Below are positions 9,017-18,611 of a stretch of 36,858 bases of DNA, one piece after another; position 1 is the stretch's first letter; each line of letters begins with the position of its first letter. A model generated the notes under the pieces. It did no database searches, was not told the origin of the DNA, and was given only the letters and a program-made list of their open reading frames with translations. The translations under genes were made by a program, and so were the position numbers. Location: contig CACIKJ010000005.1 of the NCBI GenBank assembly GCA_902587215.1, positions 1 to 36,858 of the forward strand, given 5' to 3'. Source of the stretch: an uncultured Pelagibacteraceae bacterium (lineage in GTDB: Bacteria; Pseudomonadota; Alphaproteobacteria; Pelagibacterales; Pelagibacteraceae).

Positions 9017-10390
9017 TTAGTTTAAATCAAATATTTTACCAGGGTTCATTATATTGTTTGGATCTAAAGTTCTTTTTATCGATTTCATTATTGGAATATT
9101 GTCAGGGTGCTCTTCTAACAAATATTCTTTTTTATGAAGTCCCACGCCGTGTTCACCTGTAATAGTCCCGTTAAGTTCAAGTGCCTTTTTGATAAGAGTA
9201 TCATTAAATGCTCTTATTTGCTTGTACATTTCCTTTTTATTTGGATCAAAAGGTAAAACTACGTGAAAATTTCCATCACCTAAATGACCTACCATTGGAG
9301 CTCTTACCCCAAATTTTTTGGCTTGTTCCTCCGCAAAATTTACGCACTCAGTTATCTTGGAAATGGGCACGCATACATCAGTTGAGTATACTCTTCCATT
9401 GTTTATTAGAGCTTTAACTGAATAATATACATCCCATCTTGCTCTCCATAGTTTATTTCTTTCCTCTAAATCTTTAGCCCATTTAAAAGAACTCCCTTTA
9501 TTATCTTTTGATATTTCTTCTACAATTTTAATATTTTCATTATTTGAAGCCTCGGATCCATGGAATTCAAAAAATAAAGTTGGAACTGGCTCAATATCTT
9601 TTAATTTAGAGTAATTGATACTAATTCCCATCTGATCTTTATTGAGCATTTCAATTCTGGCGATCGGAACACCATACTGAATAACTTGTTGGGCTGTTTG
9701 AACCGCATCTTCAAGCGTAGGAAAATGACATACTGCGCTCATAATACTTTCAGGTATTGGAGACAACCTTAAGTGTACTTCAGTTATAATTCCCAGGGTA
9801 CCTTCTGATCCAATAAATAAATTTGTTAAATTATAACCTGCTGAAGTTTTTTTAGTTCTGCCTCCTGTTTTAATAATGTCTCCATTTGGCAAAACTACTG
9901 TAAGTCCTGAAATAACTGTTTTCATAGTCCCATATTTTACTGCCATTGTTCCTGATGCTGAAGTTGAAGCCATTCCTCCAATTGCAGCGTTTGCACCAGG
10001 ATCTATTGGAAAGAAAACCCCATCTTCTCTAAGATAATCATTTAATTGTTCTTTGGTTACACAGGCTTGAACTCTGCAATCAAAATCTTCTACATTTACA
10101 CTTAAAATTTTATTCATTTTTTCAAGAGAAATGGTTATGCCTTTCTCATTACCTACAACGTTTCCTTCTAATGAAGTCCCTGTACCAAAAGGAACAACTG
10201 GTATTTTATGCTCGTTACACAAACTTAGTATTTTTGATACTTCTTCGTTGGTTTCTGGAAATACTACAGCTTTTGATAAAATTGGATCATATGTATCTTC
10301 ACCTCTAGCATAATTTCCTCTAGTAGATTCAGATGTTGAGTACCTGTTATTTAAAAGATTCTTAAGTTCTAGCTCGATTTGTTCATTCAT
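9017..10390 (-). CDS. FAD-binding oxidase, D-lactate/D-2-hydroxyacid dehydrogenase (LDHD/GlcD-like)
   Basis: PFGTGTSLEGNV, DPGANAAIGGMASTSASGTMAVKYGTM, GSEGTLGIITEV, GHLGDGNFHVVLPFD, GEHGVGLHKKEYL. Confidence 0.92.
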   Translation of the reverse strand: MNEQIELELKNLLNNRYSTSESTRGNYARGEDTYDPILSKAVVFPETNEEVSKILSLCNEHKIPVVPFGTGTSLEGNVVGNEKGITISLEKMNKILSVNVEDFDCRVQACVTKEQLNDYLREDGVFFPIDPGANAAIGGMASTSASGTMAVKYGTMKTVISGLTVVLPNGDIIKTGGRTKKTSAGYNLTNLFIGSEGTLGIITEVHLRLSPIPESIMSAVCHFPTLEDAVQTAQQVIQYGVPIARIEMLNKDQMGISINYSKLKDIEPVPTLFFEFHGSEASNNENIKIVEEISKDNKGSSFKWAKDLEERNKLWRARWDVYYSVKALINNGRVYSTDVCVPISKITECVNFAEEQAKKFGVRAPMVGHLGDGNFHVVLPFDPNKKEMYKQIRAFNDTLIKKALELNGTITGEHGVGLHKKEYLLEEHPDNIPIMKSIKRTLDPNNIMNPGKIFDLN

Positions 10391-10433
10391 GAATTTATAT
10401 TATTAAAGATTATATTAAAAAAATATACAATTT

Positions 10434-11597
10434 TTAACCTAGCATTTTTTTAATGTTTTCTAGTGCTTGAGAAATATTATCTCTAGACGCCGCAAAGCTA
10501 AATCTTACATAATTTTGACAGGTCTCACCAAAAGCTGAGCCAGGTACTATAGCTACTCCCGCTTCATGCATAGCTTTTCTAGAAAATTCAGCACCATTCA
10601 TACCTGTACCTATTACTTTTGGAAATGCATAAAAAGCTCCACCTGGTAAACTGCATTCAACACCTGGCAGGCTATTTAATCCATCATGAATTAGTTTTCT
10701 TCTTGCAGTAAATTTTTCCATCATCTCATTTATAGAGTCATCTGGGCCATCAAGTGCAGCTATACCTGCATACTGCGCAGCTGCATTCACACATGAAACG
10801 CTATTAATTAAAAGTTTATTTACGTGTTCAACTAGATGTTCAGGCCAAAAACTCCAACCCAGTCTCCATCCAGTCATTGAATAAGCCTTGCTCCATCCCT
10901 CTAAAACAATTAGCCTTTCTCTCAATTCTGGATAATTAAAAAAAGTAGGCATCTCTTTATTATCAAATATCTGTCTACTATAAATTTCATCACTTAGTAT
11001 TGTTACATGCGGATGTCTTTTAAGACCATCTGCTAAATAATCAATATCGGATCTATCAACAAAACTACCAGTAGGATTATTTGGGTTAATTAAAATTAAA
11101 AGTCGAGTCTTATCTGTTATTAAAGACAAAACTCTATCTGGATTAAATTTTAAATCTTTATCCTCAGTTAAATCATACGGAACTGAAGTTGAGCCTGTGT
11201 AATTAATCATGGACTCATATATTGGAAAAGCAGGTGTTGGATGAATAATTTCTGCACCTGGTTCGCCAAAACATTGAATTGCGTATGTCATGGTTGGCTT
11301 TCCTCCAGGCATGATAAGTATTCTTTCATGACTTACATCAACATTATATCTTTTTTTAATCCATCTTGTAACTGCTTGTCTACATTCAGGTATACCATTG
11401 GACATTACATATCCATGATGACCATCATCAAGTGCTTTTTTTGCAGCTTCAACTACATGTTTAGGAGTCTTAAAATCTGGTTGACCAAGACCTAAGTGTA
11501 TCATTGGTTTACCTTGTGCCTCTAATTTTTTCGCTTCAGCTAAAACACTAAAAGCTGTCTCTGTACCGAGTCTACTCAAACTATGTGCTAATTTCAT
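10434..11597 (-). CDS. Pyridoxal phosphate-dependent class I/II aminotransferase
   Basis: PLP-Lys motif GWSKAYSMTGWRLGW; LINPNNPTGSFV; GLGQPDFKTP. Confidence 0.93.
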   Translation of the reverse strand: MKLAHSLSRLGTETAFSVLAEAKKLEAQGKPMIHLGLGQPDFKTPKHVVEAAKKALDDGHHGYVMSNGIPECRQAVTRWIKKRYNVDVSHERILIMPGGKPTMTYAIQCFGEPGAEIIHPTPAFPIYESMINYTGSTSVPYDLTEDKDLKFNPDRVLSLITDKTRLLILINPNNPTGSFVDRSDIDYLADGLKRHPHVTILSDEIYSRQIFDNKEMPTFFNYPELRERLIVLEGWSKAYSMTGWRLGWSFWPEHLVEHVNKLLINSVSCVNAAAQYAGIAALDGPDDSINEMMEKFTARRKLIHDGLNSLPGVECSLPGGAFYAFPKVIGTGMNGAEFSRKAMHEAGVAIVPGSAFGETCQNYVRFSFAASRDNISQALENIKKMLG

Positions 11598-11609
11598 AAT
11601 TTCTCCTAC

Positions 11610-12761
11610 TTAGTTTCTATATATTATTTTAGTACTATCAAGCTCACTTAAATTTTTACAGCCCATTAATACCATATTTCTTTTAATTTCATCATGCATA
11701 TTTTGTAATAAATGTTCAACACCTTGCTGACCACCTGCGGCCAAAGAGAACAGAAACATTTTTCCAAAACTACACGCTTTAGCCCCAGCAGCCAAAGCTT
11801 TTAAAACATGAGTTCCTCTTCTTACACCACCGTCTAAGATGATTTCAAGCTTATCTCCTACCGCATCTGAAATTGCTTTTACTTGGTCGAAAGGAGATCG
11901 AGACCCATCAAGCTGACGACCTCCATGATTTGATATCATAACTGCGGTACATCCAATATCTATAGCTCTTTTAGCATCCTCAACAGACATGACTCCTTTT
12001 AATGCAAACTGTCCATTCCATCTTTTTGCACAATATTCCGCATCCTTCCATCCCATAGCTGGATCATACTGTTCATTAATGTATTCTATAACAGATTTTG
12101 AAATATTAGTTCCTTTATCTGTTTTTTTTTTAACATTTGATAATTCAAATCTTTTACCTGTTAAATAATTAAAAACCCATGCAGGACGCATTGCAAAACT
12201 CATTAAACTTTGAATAGTAAGTTTTGGTGGAGTAGTAAATCCAGTTCTATGATCTTTTTCTCTGTTGCCCGCAACCAAAGTATCTACAGTTAAACACATT
12301 GCATCAAAACCTGATCTTCTGGATCTGTCTATTAAATCGTCGGAAATTGATCTATCTTTATGAACATAAAGCTGAAATAATTTAGGGCCACTTGAAATAT
12401 TTGACACTTCTTCAATAGTATTATTTCCCATGGATGACATACTATAAAAAGTATTAAACTTTTCTGCAGCTCTTGCCGATGCTTTATCTCCATCCGGATG
12501 ATACAATCTTTGCATCGCTGCAGGAGAAAGAAATAATGGCATATCAATCTTCCTACCGAATAAAGTAGTTGATAAATCAGGCTTACCAACACTAGCTAAA
12601 ATATTTGGAACAAGATCACAATCATTGAATGAGTCTGTATTTCTTTTTAAAGTTGACTCATCGTCTGCTCCGCCATCAATGTAATGAAATATTGGGGAAG
12701 GTAACTTTTTTTTTGCTAAATTTCTGAAGTCTTCAAAGTTATGACAATTCTTTAAATTCAC
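11610..12761 (-). CDS. FMN-dependent alpha-hydroxyacid dehydrogenase (LldD-like), copy 1
   Basis: SNHGGRQLDGSRSPFDQ active-site block, LDGGVRRGTHVLKALAAGAKA FMN phosphate site. GTG start overlaps the upstream TAG stop (TAGTG). Confidence 0.92.
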   Translation of the reverse strand: MNLKNCHNFEDFRNLAKKKLPSPIFHYIDGGADDESTLKRNTDSFNDCDLVPNILASVGKPDLSTTLFGRKIDMPLFLSPAAMQRLYHPDGDKASARAAEKFNTFYSMSSMGNNTIEEVSNISSGPKLFQLYVHKDRSISDDLIDRSRRSGFDAMCLTVDTLVAGNREKDHRTGFTTPPKLTIQSLMSFAMRPAWVFNYLTGKRFELSNVKKKTDKGTNISKSVIEYINEQYDPAMGWKDAEYCAKRWNGQFALKGVMSVEDAKRAIDIGCTAVMISNHGGRQLDGSRSPFDQVKAISDAVGDKLEIILDGGVRRGTHVLKALAAGAKACSFGKMFLFSLAAGGQQGVEHLLQNMHDEIKRNMVLMGCKNLSELDSTKIIYRN

Positions 12762-13912
12762 TATCTTCTGAATCTTAAATTATTTCTGTTTAAGTCACTT
12801 ATCTTAGTACATCCCATTAATTTCATATCTCTAACTAATTCTTCTTTATACTTTTCTAAAGCTCTCTCAACGCCTGCTTGTCCTCCAGCTGCTAAAGCAT
12901 AAAGATAAAGTCTTCCACCAGAGCAAGCTTTAGCACCAAGTGATAAGGCTTTGAGCATGTGAGTTCCTCTATGGATTCCACCTTCACATATTACATCAAG
13001 TTTATCGCCAACAGCATCAACTATTTCTGCAAGCTGATCAAAAGGTGCTCTTGATCCATCAAGTTGTCTTCCACCATGATTTGAAACCATTATACCTGTG
13101 CATCCTATATCAACAGCTCTTTTGGCATCTTCAACACTCATAACTCCTTTTAATGCAAAATGTCCACCCCATTGAGAACAAAGTTTTTCAGCATCTTTCC
13201 AATTCATAGATTGGTCAAGCATAGTAGAAAAATAATTTCCAATGGAAGAATTAGTACTCGTACCTTCTTTCACAAAATCTTGTAAGTGAGGTAATTCAAA
13301 CTTACCTTTGGTTAAATAATTAATTCCCCACATTGGTTTAGTAGCAAAACTGAATAAGCTAGCTAATGTGAGTTTAGGTGGTGAAGTAAAACCAGTATGT
13401 AGATCTCTTTCACGATTTCCACCAGTTATTGTATCTACAGTTAATGCCATCACATCAAATTTTGCTGCTTTAGCCCTTTCTAAACATGAGTCGTTTAAAC
13501 CCCTATCTTTATGAAAATAAAACTGAAACATTTTTGGTGTATCAATCATAGACGATATTTCTTCTACACTAACTGTTGCTAGGGCTGAAACACCAAACAT
13601 AGTATTAAATTTTTGCGCTGCTCTTCCAACTGCTCTTTCACCATCATAATGAAAAAGTCTTTGCAACGCTGTTGGTGATAAATAAAAAGGTAAGTCTAGT
13701 TTTTTTCCAAATATTGTTGTAGATAAATCAACGTTTTCTACTCCTCTTAAAACATTTGGAACTAAGTCAACTTCATCGAACGCACTCGTATTTCTAGCAT
13801 AAGTAATTTCGTCATCAGCCGCCCCGTCAATATAGTGAAATATCGGAGAAGGTAACTTCTTTTGAGCTAGTTTTCTAAAATCTTTAAAATTATAACAATC
13901 TTTTAATCTCAT
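12761..13912 (-). CDS. FMN-dependent alpha-hydroxyacid dehydrogenase (LldD-like), copy 2
   Basis: SNHGGRQLDGSRAPFDQ and CEGGIHRGTHMLKALSLGAKA; same 383-aa length and collinear with copy 1. Confidence 0.92.
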   Translation of the reverse strand: MRLKDCYNFKDFRKLAQKKLPSPIFHYIDGAADDEITYARNTSAFDEVDLVPNVLRGVENVDLSTTIFGKKLDLPFYLSPTALQRLFHYDGERAVGRAAQKFNTMFGVSALATVSVEEISSMIDTPKMFQFYFHKDRGLNDSCLERAKAAKFDVMALTVDTITGGNRERDLHTGFTSPPKLTLASLFSFATKPMWGINYLTKGKFELPHLQDFVKEGTSTNSSIGNYFSTMLDQSMNWKDAEKLCSQWGGHFALKGVMSVEDAKRAVDIGCTGIMVSNHGGRQLDGSRAPFDQLAEIVDAVGDKLDVICEGGIHRGTHMLKALSLGAKACSGGRLYLYALAAGGQAGVERALEKYKEELVRDMKLMGCTKISDLNRNNLRFRR

Positions 13913-13927
13913 ATTTATAAGCTAGTT

Positions 13928-14449
13928 TTAAAATTTTTTTAAAAAGTTAAACATGTAACTATTAGCCCCAGGATTGTTATCACCTAAGCTGGCATTTGAA
14001 ATGTGATTATATGAAAAACCCAATTCACTGTTTGAAAATAAATCTAAAGATAATTGAACTTCACTTTTAAATTCTAAAATATGACCTAAATCTTTGCCAT
14101 TTCCCTCACCATACAAACCAGGAGTAAAACTTGGAATAACGTTAAGTTTGCCAATTTTATATTGTGCTTGAATACCAGTATAAGCATAAGTAGCATTATC
14201 TGCTGTTATCATAAATCCGGTCACAGGTGATAAAGTTCCTAAAAAACTATCTCTAGTAAGACTCTCATTTTGATGCTGAATACCAAATAGAGTTGCTCTT
14301 TTACCATTATCGCTAAAATCAAACATTCCAGAATAGAAATTCCATTCATGATCTTTTTCAACAATTTTTTTTTCTTCACTAGATACATTTTGGGTAACTA
14401 GGATGATCAAAATTGTGCAAATATTTAATAATTTAATTATACTTTTCAT
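13928..14449 (-). CDS. PagL-like lipid A deacylase / acyloxyacyl hydrolase family outer-membrane protein
   Basis: Signal peptide, beta-rich 173-aa protein ending in Phe, with YNHISNASLGDNNPGANSY resembling the PagL HxSNA motif. Confidence 0.7.
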   Translation of the reverse strand: MKSIIKLLNICTILIILVTQNVSSEEKKIVEKDHEWNFYSGMFDFSDNGKRATLFGIQHQNESLTRDSFLGTLSPVTGFMITADNATYAYTGIQAQYKIGKLNVIPSFTPGLYGEGNGKDLGHILEFKSEVQLSLDLFSNSELGFSYNHISNASLGDNNPGANSYMFNFLKKF

Positions 14450-14451
14450 TT

Positions 14452-14826
14452 TTAAGTTCTATTTATAAATAGTTTTTTAACAATTAAAAGACCTCCAAAA
14501 ATAAACAAAAATAAAGGCATTAACCATAATAATAAAGTATATTTGTTAATTTCAGGCTCATAAACAATCCAATCACCATATTTGGATTTAAGAAAATTAT
14601 AAATATCATCTTCTGAATTGCCTGCATCTAGCTTTTGAGAAATAAGTGTTTTAACACTTAAAGCAAAATCGGAATTAGAGTCGTAAACAGATTGTCCTTG
14701 ACAAATTAGACATCTAAGATTTTTTGAAATTTCATCTACTTTAGAATTATCAGCTTTAACGAAACTATAAGATATTAAATTAAAAAAAAATAATAATAAA
14801 AGTAATTTAAATATTTTTTTTATCAT
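14452..14826 (-). CDS. ccmH: Cytochrome c biogenesis protein CcmH (CcmL-type)
   Basis: NLRCLICQGQSVYDSNSDFA (LRCxxCQ motif), YGDWIVYEP, C-terminal TM. Confidence 0.93.
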   Translation of the reverse strand: MIKKIFKLLLLLFFFNLISYSFVKADNSKVDEISKNLRCLICQGQSVYDSNSDFALSVKTLISQKLDAGNSEDDIYNFLKSKYGDWIVYEPEINKYTLLLWLMPLFLFIFGGLLIVKKLFINRT

Positions 14827-15341
14827 TTTAATAATTTTTCTATTTCAACTTGATTTTCCAAATTAAGAGGTCCAATATACTTTCTTACGATATTTAATTC
14901 ACTATCAATTATAAATGTTTCTGGAACACCAAACGCTCCAAAAAATATAGATTTTGTCCCATTTTTATCTCTCAAAATTACATCATAAGGATTTCCTAGT
15001 TCTTCCAAAAATTTTTCTGCATTTTCTTTTTTATCTTTATAGTTTAGACCAATCATTTTAAAGTCCGTGATCTTTGAGATATTTTTTAAATATTGATGTT
15101 CTTGTCTGCAAGGAATACACCAAGATGCCCAAATATTAATTATAATATATTTTTCATCGTTGATTAACTCTTTCAACATTAAATTATTACCTGAATAAAA
15201 CTCTTCAATTGAAATATTTTCTATTTTATTATTTATTTTTTTTGGAACATAGCTTTTATCCTCAAATAAACTCTTAAAAAAAATTAATAAAATGAATGCG
15301 GTTATTAAGAAAACAAATATATAAGAAAATTTAATTCTCAT
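14823..15341 (-). CDS. ccmG: Thiol:disulfide interchange protein CcmG/DsbE
   Basis: Membrane-anchored thioredoxin fold with NIWASWCIPCRQEHQ and GAFGVPETFIID. Confidence 0.92.
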   Translation of the reverse strand: MRIKFSYIFVFLITAFILLIFFKSLFEDKSYVPKKINNKIENISIEEFYSGNNLMLKELINDEKYIIINIWASWCIPCRQEHQYLKNISKITDFKMIGLNYKDKKENAEKFLEELGNPYDVILRDKNGTKSIFFGAFGVPETFIIDSELNIVRKYIGPLNLENQVEIEKLLK

Positions 15342-17200
15342 TTAAAATTTTTCTTTAGTCCAATTAAACCTCCCACTGCTAGCATAATTGCAGAAAGCCA
15401 AATAAGAAGCATAAATGGTTTTTTCTGATACCTGATATTCAAATAATTTGTGTCTTTTAAATAATTTACTACAACAAGATTATCGCTAAACAGGCTCGTT
15501 TTAATAGCAGCTTCACTTGTAATAGTTTCAGGAACTTTATACAATCTTAACTCGGGATAAAATTTCAATTTATTGTCATTATGTATTACATGAATCTCAG
15601 CTTTTAATGAAGTAAAGTTATCAATTTCCATTTTAGATATATTCTCAAATTTTAATAAATAATTAGATAATTGTTTTTCTTCACCTTTTTTTAGATTAAC
15701 AGATACCTCCTCGCTAAATAGACTATTTAAAATAATACTTATTATTAAGATACTAAATGCTGTATGGGAAACCTTTTGAGATAATTTCAGTTTTTCGTTT
15801 TTTAAATCAGTTATTGAAATAAAAAATAGATATAAGGCAGCAGAGATTAGAAGTGTTGAGTATAATACCTGGGTGTTAAAATTTTTTGCAATTAAATATG
15901 AAATAAGTATGGATAAAATAAGCAGGATAATTTTTGTAAATTTTGCATCAAATTTTTTATTTTTTATCCAATCTAACTTTGGACCTATAGCCATTATAAA
16001 CAAGAAAGGAATCAAAAATGGAATTATTAATTGATTAAAATAGGGTGGTCCAACCGAAATTTTTTCTTTTGTAATTACCTCTAGGAATATTGGATAAATT
16101 GTTCCTACCAAAACAACTCCAAGGAAGTACATCATAAACCAATTATTAATAACAATTGCTGATTCTTTACTTAAAAGAAATGATCTAGTTAATTTTTCTA
16201 TATCATTATATTTAAAATATATAGTTAATGAAATCAGGATTAAAACCGTTAAAAAAATTAGTACAAATATGCCTCTTTCTGGATCATTTGCAAAAGTGTG
16301 CACTGAATTTAAAATTCCAGATCTTACTAAAAACGTTCCACTCATACTTAAAATAAAAGTGCTAAGCGCAAGTATGATTGTCCAGGATTTTAAATTTGAT
16401 CTTTTTTCTAGTACTGAGGTACAATGTAATAATGCTGTCAAACAAAACCATGGCATTAGAGAAACATTTTCAACAGGATCCCAAAACCAAAAGCCACCCC
16501 AACCTAATTCATAATAAGCCCAGATAGATCCTAGCATAATTCCCAATGTTAGAAAAATCCAAGAAATTAAAGTCCATTTTTTTAAATCACTAGCCCATTC
16601 TTTATTTGTATATCTACACACCAATGCTGCTAATGATGAAGAAAAAATTATCGAAGTTCCTACATAACCTAAATATAAAATTGGTGGATGAATTGCTAAA
16701 GCTGGGTCTTGTAAAATTGGGTTTAATCCTAATCCCTCAGTTGGCGTAGGTATAATTAATTGAAAAGGATTTGAAGTAAAAATAATAAATAATAAAAAAC
16801 CTGTAATAATTAGCTGTTGAAAAAAAATAGTTAGAATTCTGAATGATATTAAAAGTTTTTTAGTTCTAAAAACAAAAATTGAAATAAATAAACTTAAAAC
16901 TAACAACCAAAGTAGAAGACTTCCTTCATGGTTGCCCCAAGTTCCTGATATTCTGTAAAACATTGGCTTTGTAGTATGAGAATTATTGTATACAGCTAAA
17001 TTGCTGAAATCTGAAATAATGAAAGAAAATAATAATGTTAAAAAGCTTATACAAATTAAAATAGATTGTAACGAAATTGATACAACAATACCAAAATTTA
17101 AATTAGAGTCAGATTTGAAATTTTTTATACTTAAAAATAGCAATATAAAGGATGTTATCAAAGCCAAAATTAAGGAATAATTTCCAATTAAATTTAACAC
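15338..17200 (-). CDS. ccmF: Heme lyase subunit CcmF
   Basis: 620-aa polytopic protein, SGTWGNHEGSLLLW, WGGFWFWDPVENVSLMPW (WWD-type domain), HPPILYLGY. Confidence 0.95.
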   Translation of the reverse strand: MLNLIGNYSLILALITSFILLFLSIKNFKSDSNLNFGIVVSISLQSILICISFLTLLFSFIISDFSNLAVYNNSHTTKPMFYRISGTWGNHEGSLLLWLLVLSLFISIFVFRTKKLLISFRILTIFFQQLIITGFLLFIIFTSNPFQLIIPTPTEGLGLNPILQDPALAIHPPILYLGYVGTSIIFSSSLAALVCRYTNKEWASDLKKWTLISWIFLTLGIMLGSIWAYYELGWGGFWFWDPVENVSLMPWFCLTALLHCTSVLEKRSNLKSWTIILALSTFILSMSGTFLVRSGILNSVHTFANDPERGIFVLIFLTVLILISLTIYFKYNDIEKLTRSFLLSKESAIVINNWFMMYFLGVVLVGTIYPIFLEVITKEKISVGPPYFNQLIIPFLIPFLFIMAIGPKLDWIKNKKFDAKFTKIILLILSILISYLIAKNFNTQVLYSTLLISAALYLFFISITDLKNEKLKLSQKVSHTAFSILIISIILNSLFSEEVSVNLKKGEEKQLSNYLLKFENISKMEIDNFTSLKAEIHVIHNDNKLKFYPELRLYKVPETITSEAAIKTSLFSDNLVVVNYLKDTNYLNIRYQKKPFMLLIWLSAIMLAVGGLIGLKKNFK

Positions 17201-17204
17201 TTTA

Positions 17205-17624
17205 TTAATCCTTTAATGCTTCTTTCACTTCTGGTGGCATATAATTTTCATCGTGCTTGGCTAAAATTTTAGATGCATTTAAAAAATTTCTATCTTTAAG
17301 AAATCCTTCAGCTACAACTCCTTTTTCTTCAGAAAAAAGATTGGGAATTACTCCTGAAAATTTTACACTAATTTCACTTTTTAAATCTGTTATTATAAAA
17401 TTTATTTGGTTAGAACTCATAGAAACTGAATTTTTTTTAACCATGCCACCAACCCTATATTTTTTATCATAATCGATTTCTCCTAATTCTTTAATATCTG
17501 TTGGAGAAATGAAATATACAACATTATCCTCTAAGGATTTTAGAACTAAAAAAATGGTTAATATTAATACGGCTAATATTAACGAAAGAAATAAAAACCT
17601 TAGTTTAACTTTTTTACCATACAT
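17205..17624 (-). CDS. ccmE: Heme chaperone CcmE
   Basis: Single [15 protein letters not shown], and heme-binding HDENYMP motif. Confidence 0.94.
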   Translation of the reverse strand: MYGKKVKLRFLFLSLILAVLILTIFLVLKSLEDNVVYFISPTDIKELGEIDYDKKYRVGGMVKKNSVSMSSNQINFIITDLKSEISVKFSGVIPNLFSEEKGVVAEGFLKDRNFLNASKILAKHDENYMPPEVKEALKD

Positions 17625-17636
17625 GAAATATTAAAG

Positions 17637-17867
17637 TTAAATTTTTGAGCCAGAATTTTTTAAAATTTCTTTATAAATCTCTTGATTAATCGCAACGTTA
17701 TATTTTTCATCTGATAACATTGAGAAATTTTTTTCAAATCTTTTTTGCTCTTTTTTTAACTGTAAACTTATTATGAAGTATAAACTTAAAAAACCTACCA
17801 ATGTAAATGCAAAAGAGGACCAAACGTAAATTCCATAACCATTCATTAGTAATAGATCTGATATCAT
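17637..17867 (-). CDS. ccmD: Heme exporter protein CcmD
   Basis: 76-aa single-TM protein, GYGIYVWSSFAFTLVGF, located between ccmC and ccmE. Confidence 0.82.
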   Translation of the reverse strand: MISDLLLMNGYGIYVWSSFAFTLVGFLSLYFIISLQLKKEQKRFEKNFSMLSDEKYNVAINQEIYKEILKNSGSKI

Positions 17868-18571
17868 AGTCTTTTAAGTCCTTTATTCTTAATTTTTATC
17901 AGTTCTGTATTATATTTCATTAAAAAAATCAAAACTGAAAATAGGGCAAATGCCGCAGTCATTATTACAAGTGGTACTAACATTGATGAATGTATTGCTG
18001 ATTTTTCAGTTAAACTAATTGAAGCAGGTTGGTGCAAAGTATTCCACCAGTCTACAGAAAATTTGATTATAGGTATGTTTATTGCTCCAAAAATCGCAAT
18101 TATTGAAGATATTTTATTTGATCTATCTTGATCCTCAAAAATCCTGAAAGATAATAAATAAAGTGTGTAGAAAAAAAATAATATTAACATGGAAGTAATT
18201 CTTGCATCCCATGCCCACCAAGTTCCCCAAGTTGGTTTTCCCCATATTGATCCAGTTACTAAAGCAATTAAAGTGAATAGAATTCCTGAAGGAGCCAAAC
18301 TTTTTGAAATCAAAATTAAATTTTTATTTTTAAATACGAAAACCGAAAAGGATAATAATGCTATTGTAGAAAAGATACCCAAAGATATCCATGCAGCTGG
18401 CACATGAACATACATAATTCGAACTGAGTCTTTTTGGAGATAATCCTCAGGTGACAAAAACAGCGCCTCAACTAGTCCAATACTTAGAACTATGATAAAA
18501 CAAAAAAAAACAATTTTTTGTAATGTAGAATTAATTTTAAAAATTCTATAAGGGTTAAAATAATCAAACAT
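17864..18571 (-). CDS. ccmC: Heme exporter protein CcmC
   Basis: HVPAAWISLG, GSIWGKPTWGTWWAWDARITSMLILFFFYTLYL (WWD domain), WWNTLHQPAS. Confidence 0.95.
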   Translation of the reverse strand: MFDYFNPYRIFKINSTLQKIVFFCFIIVLSIGLVEALFLSPEDYLQKDSVRIMYVHVPAAWISLGIFSTIALLSFSVFVFKNKNLILISKSLAPSGILFTLIALVTGSIWGKPTWGTWWAWDARITSMLILFFFYTLYLLSFRIFEDQDRSNKISSIIAIFGAINIPIIKFSVDWWNTLHQPASISLTEKSAIHSSMLVPLVIMTAAFALFSVLIFLMKYNTELIKIKNKGLKRL

Positions 18572-18611
18572 ATATTTTTATAGCATATTTTATGGAAATT
18601 TAATTTTTAAT

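Noticed and set aside
12332-12592. 86-aa minus-strand ORF inside LldD copy 1, different frame
   Set aside because: Lies wholly within a convincing enzyme gene; no independent support.
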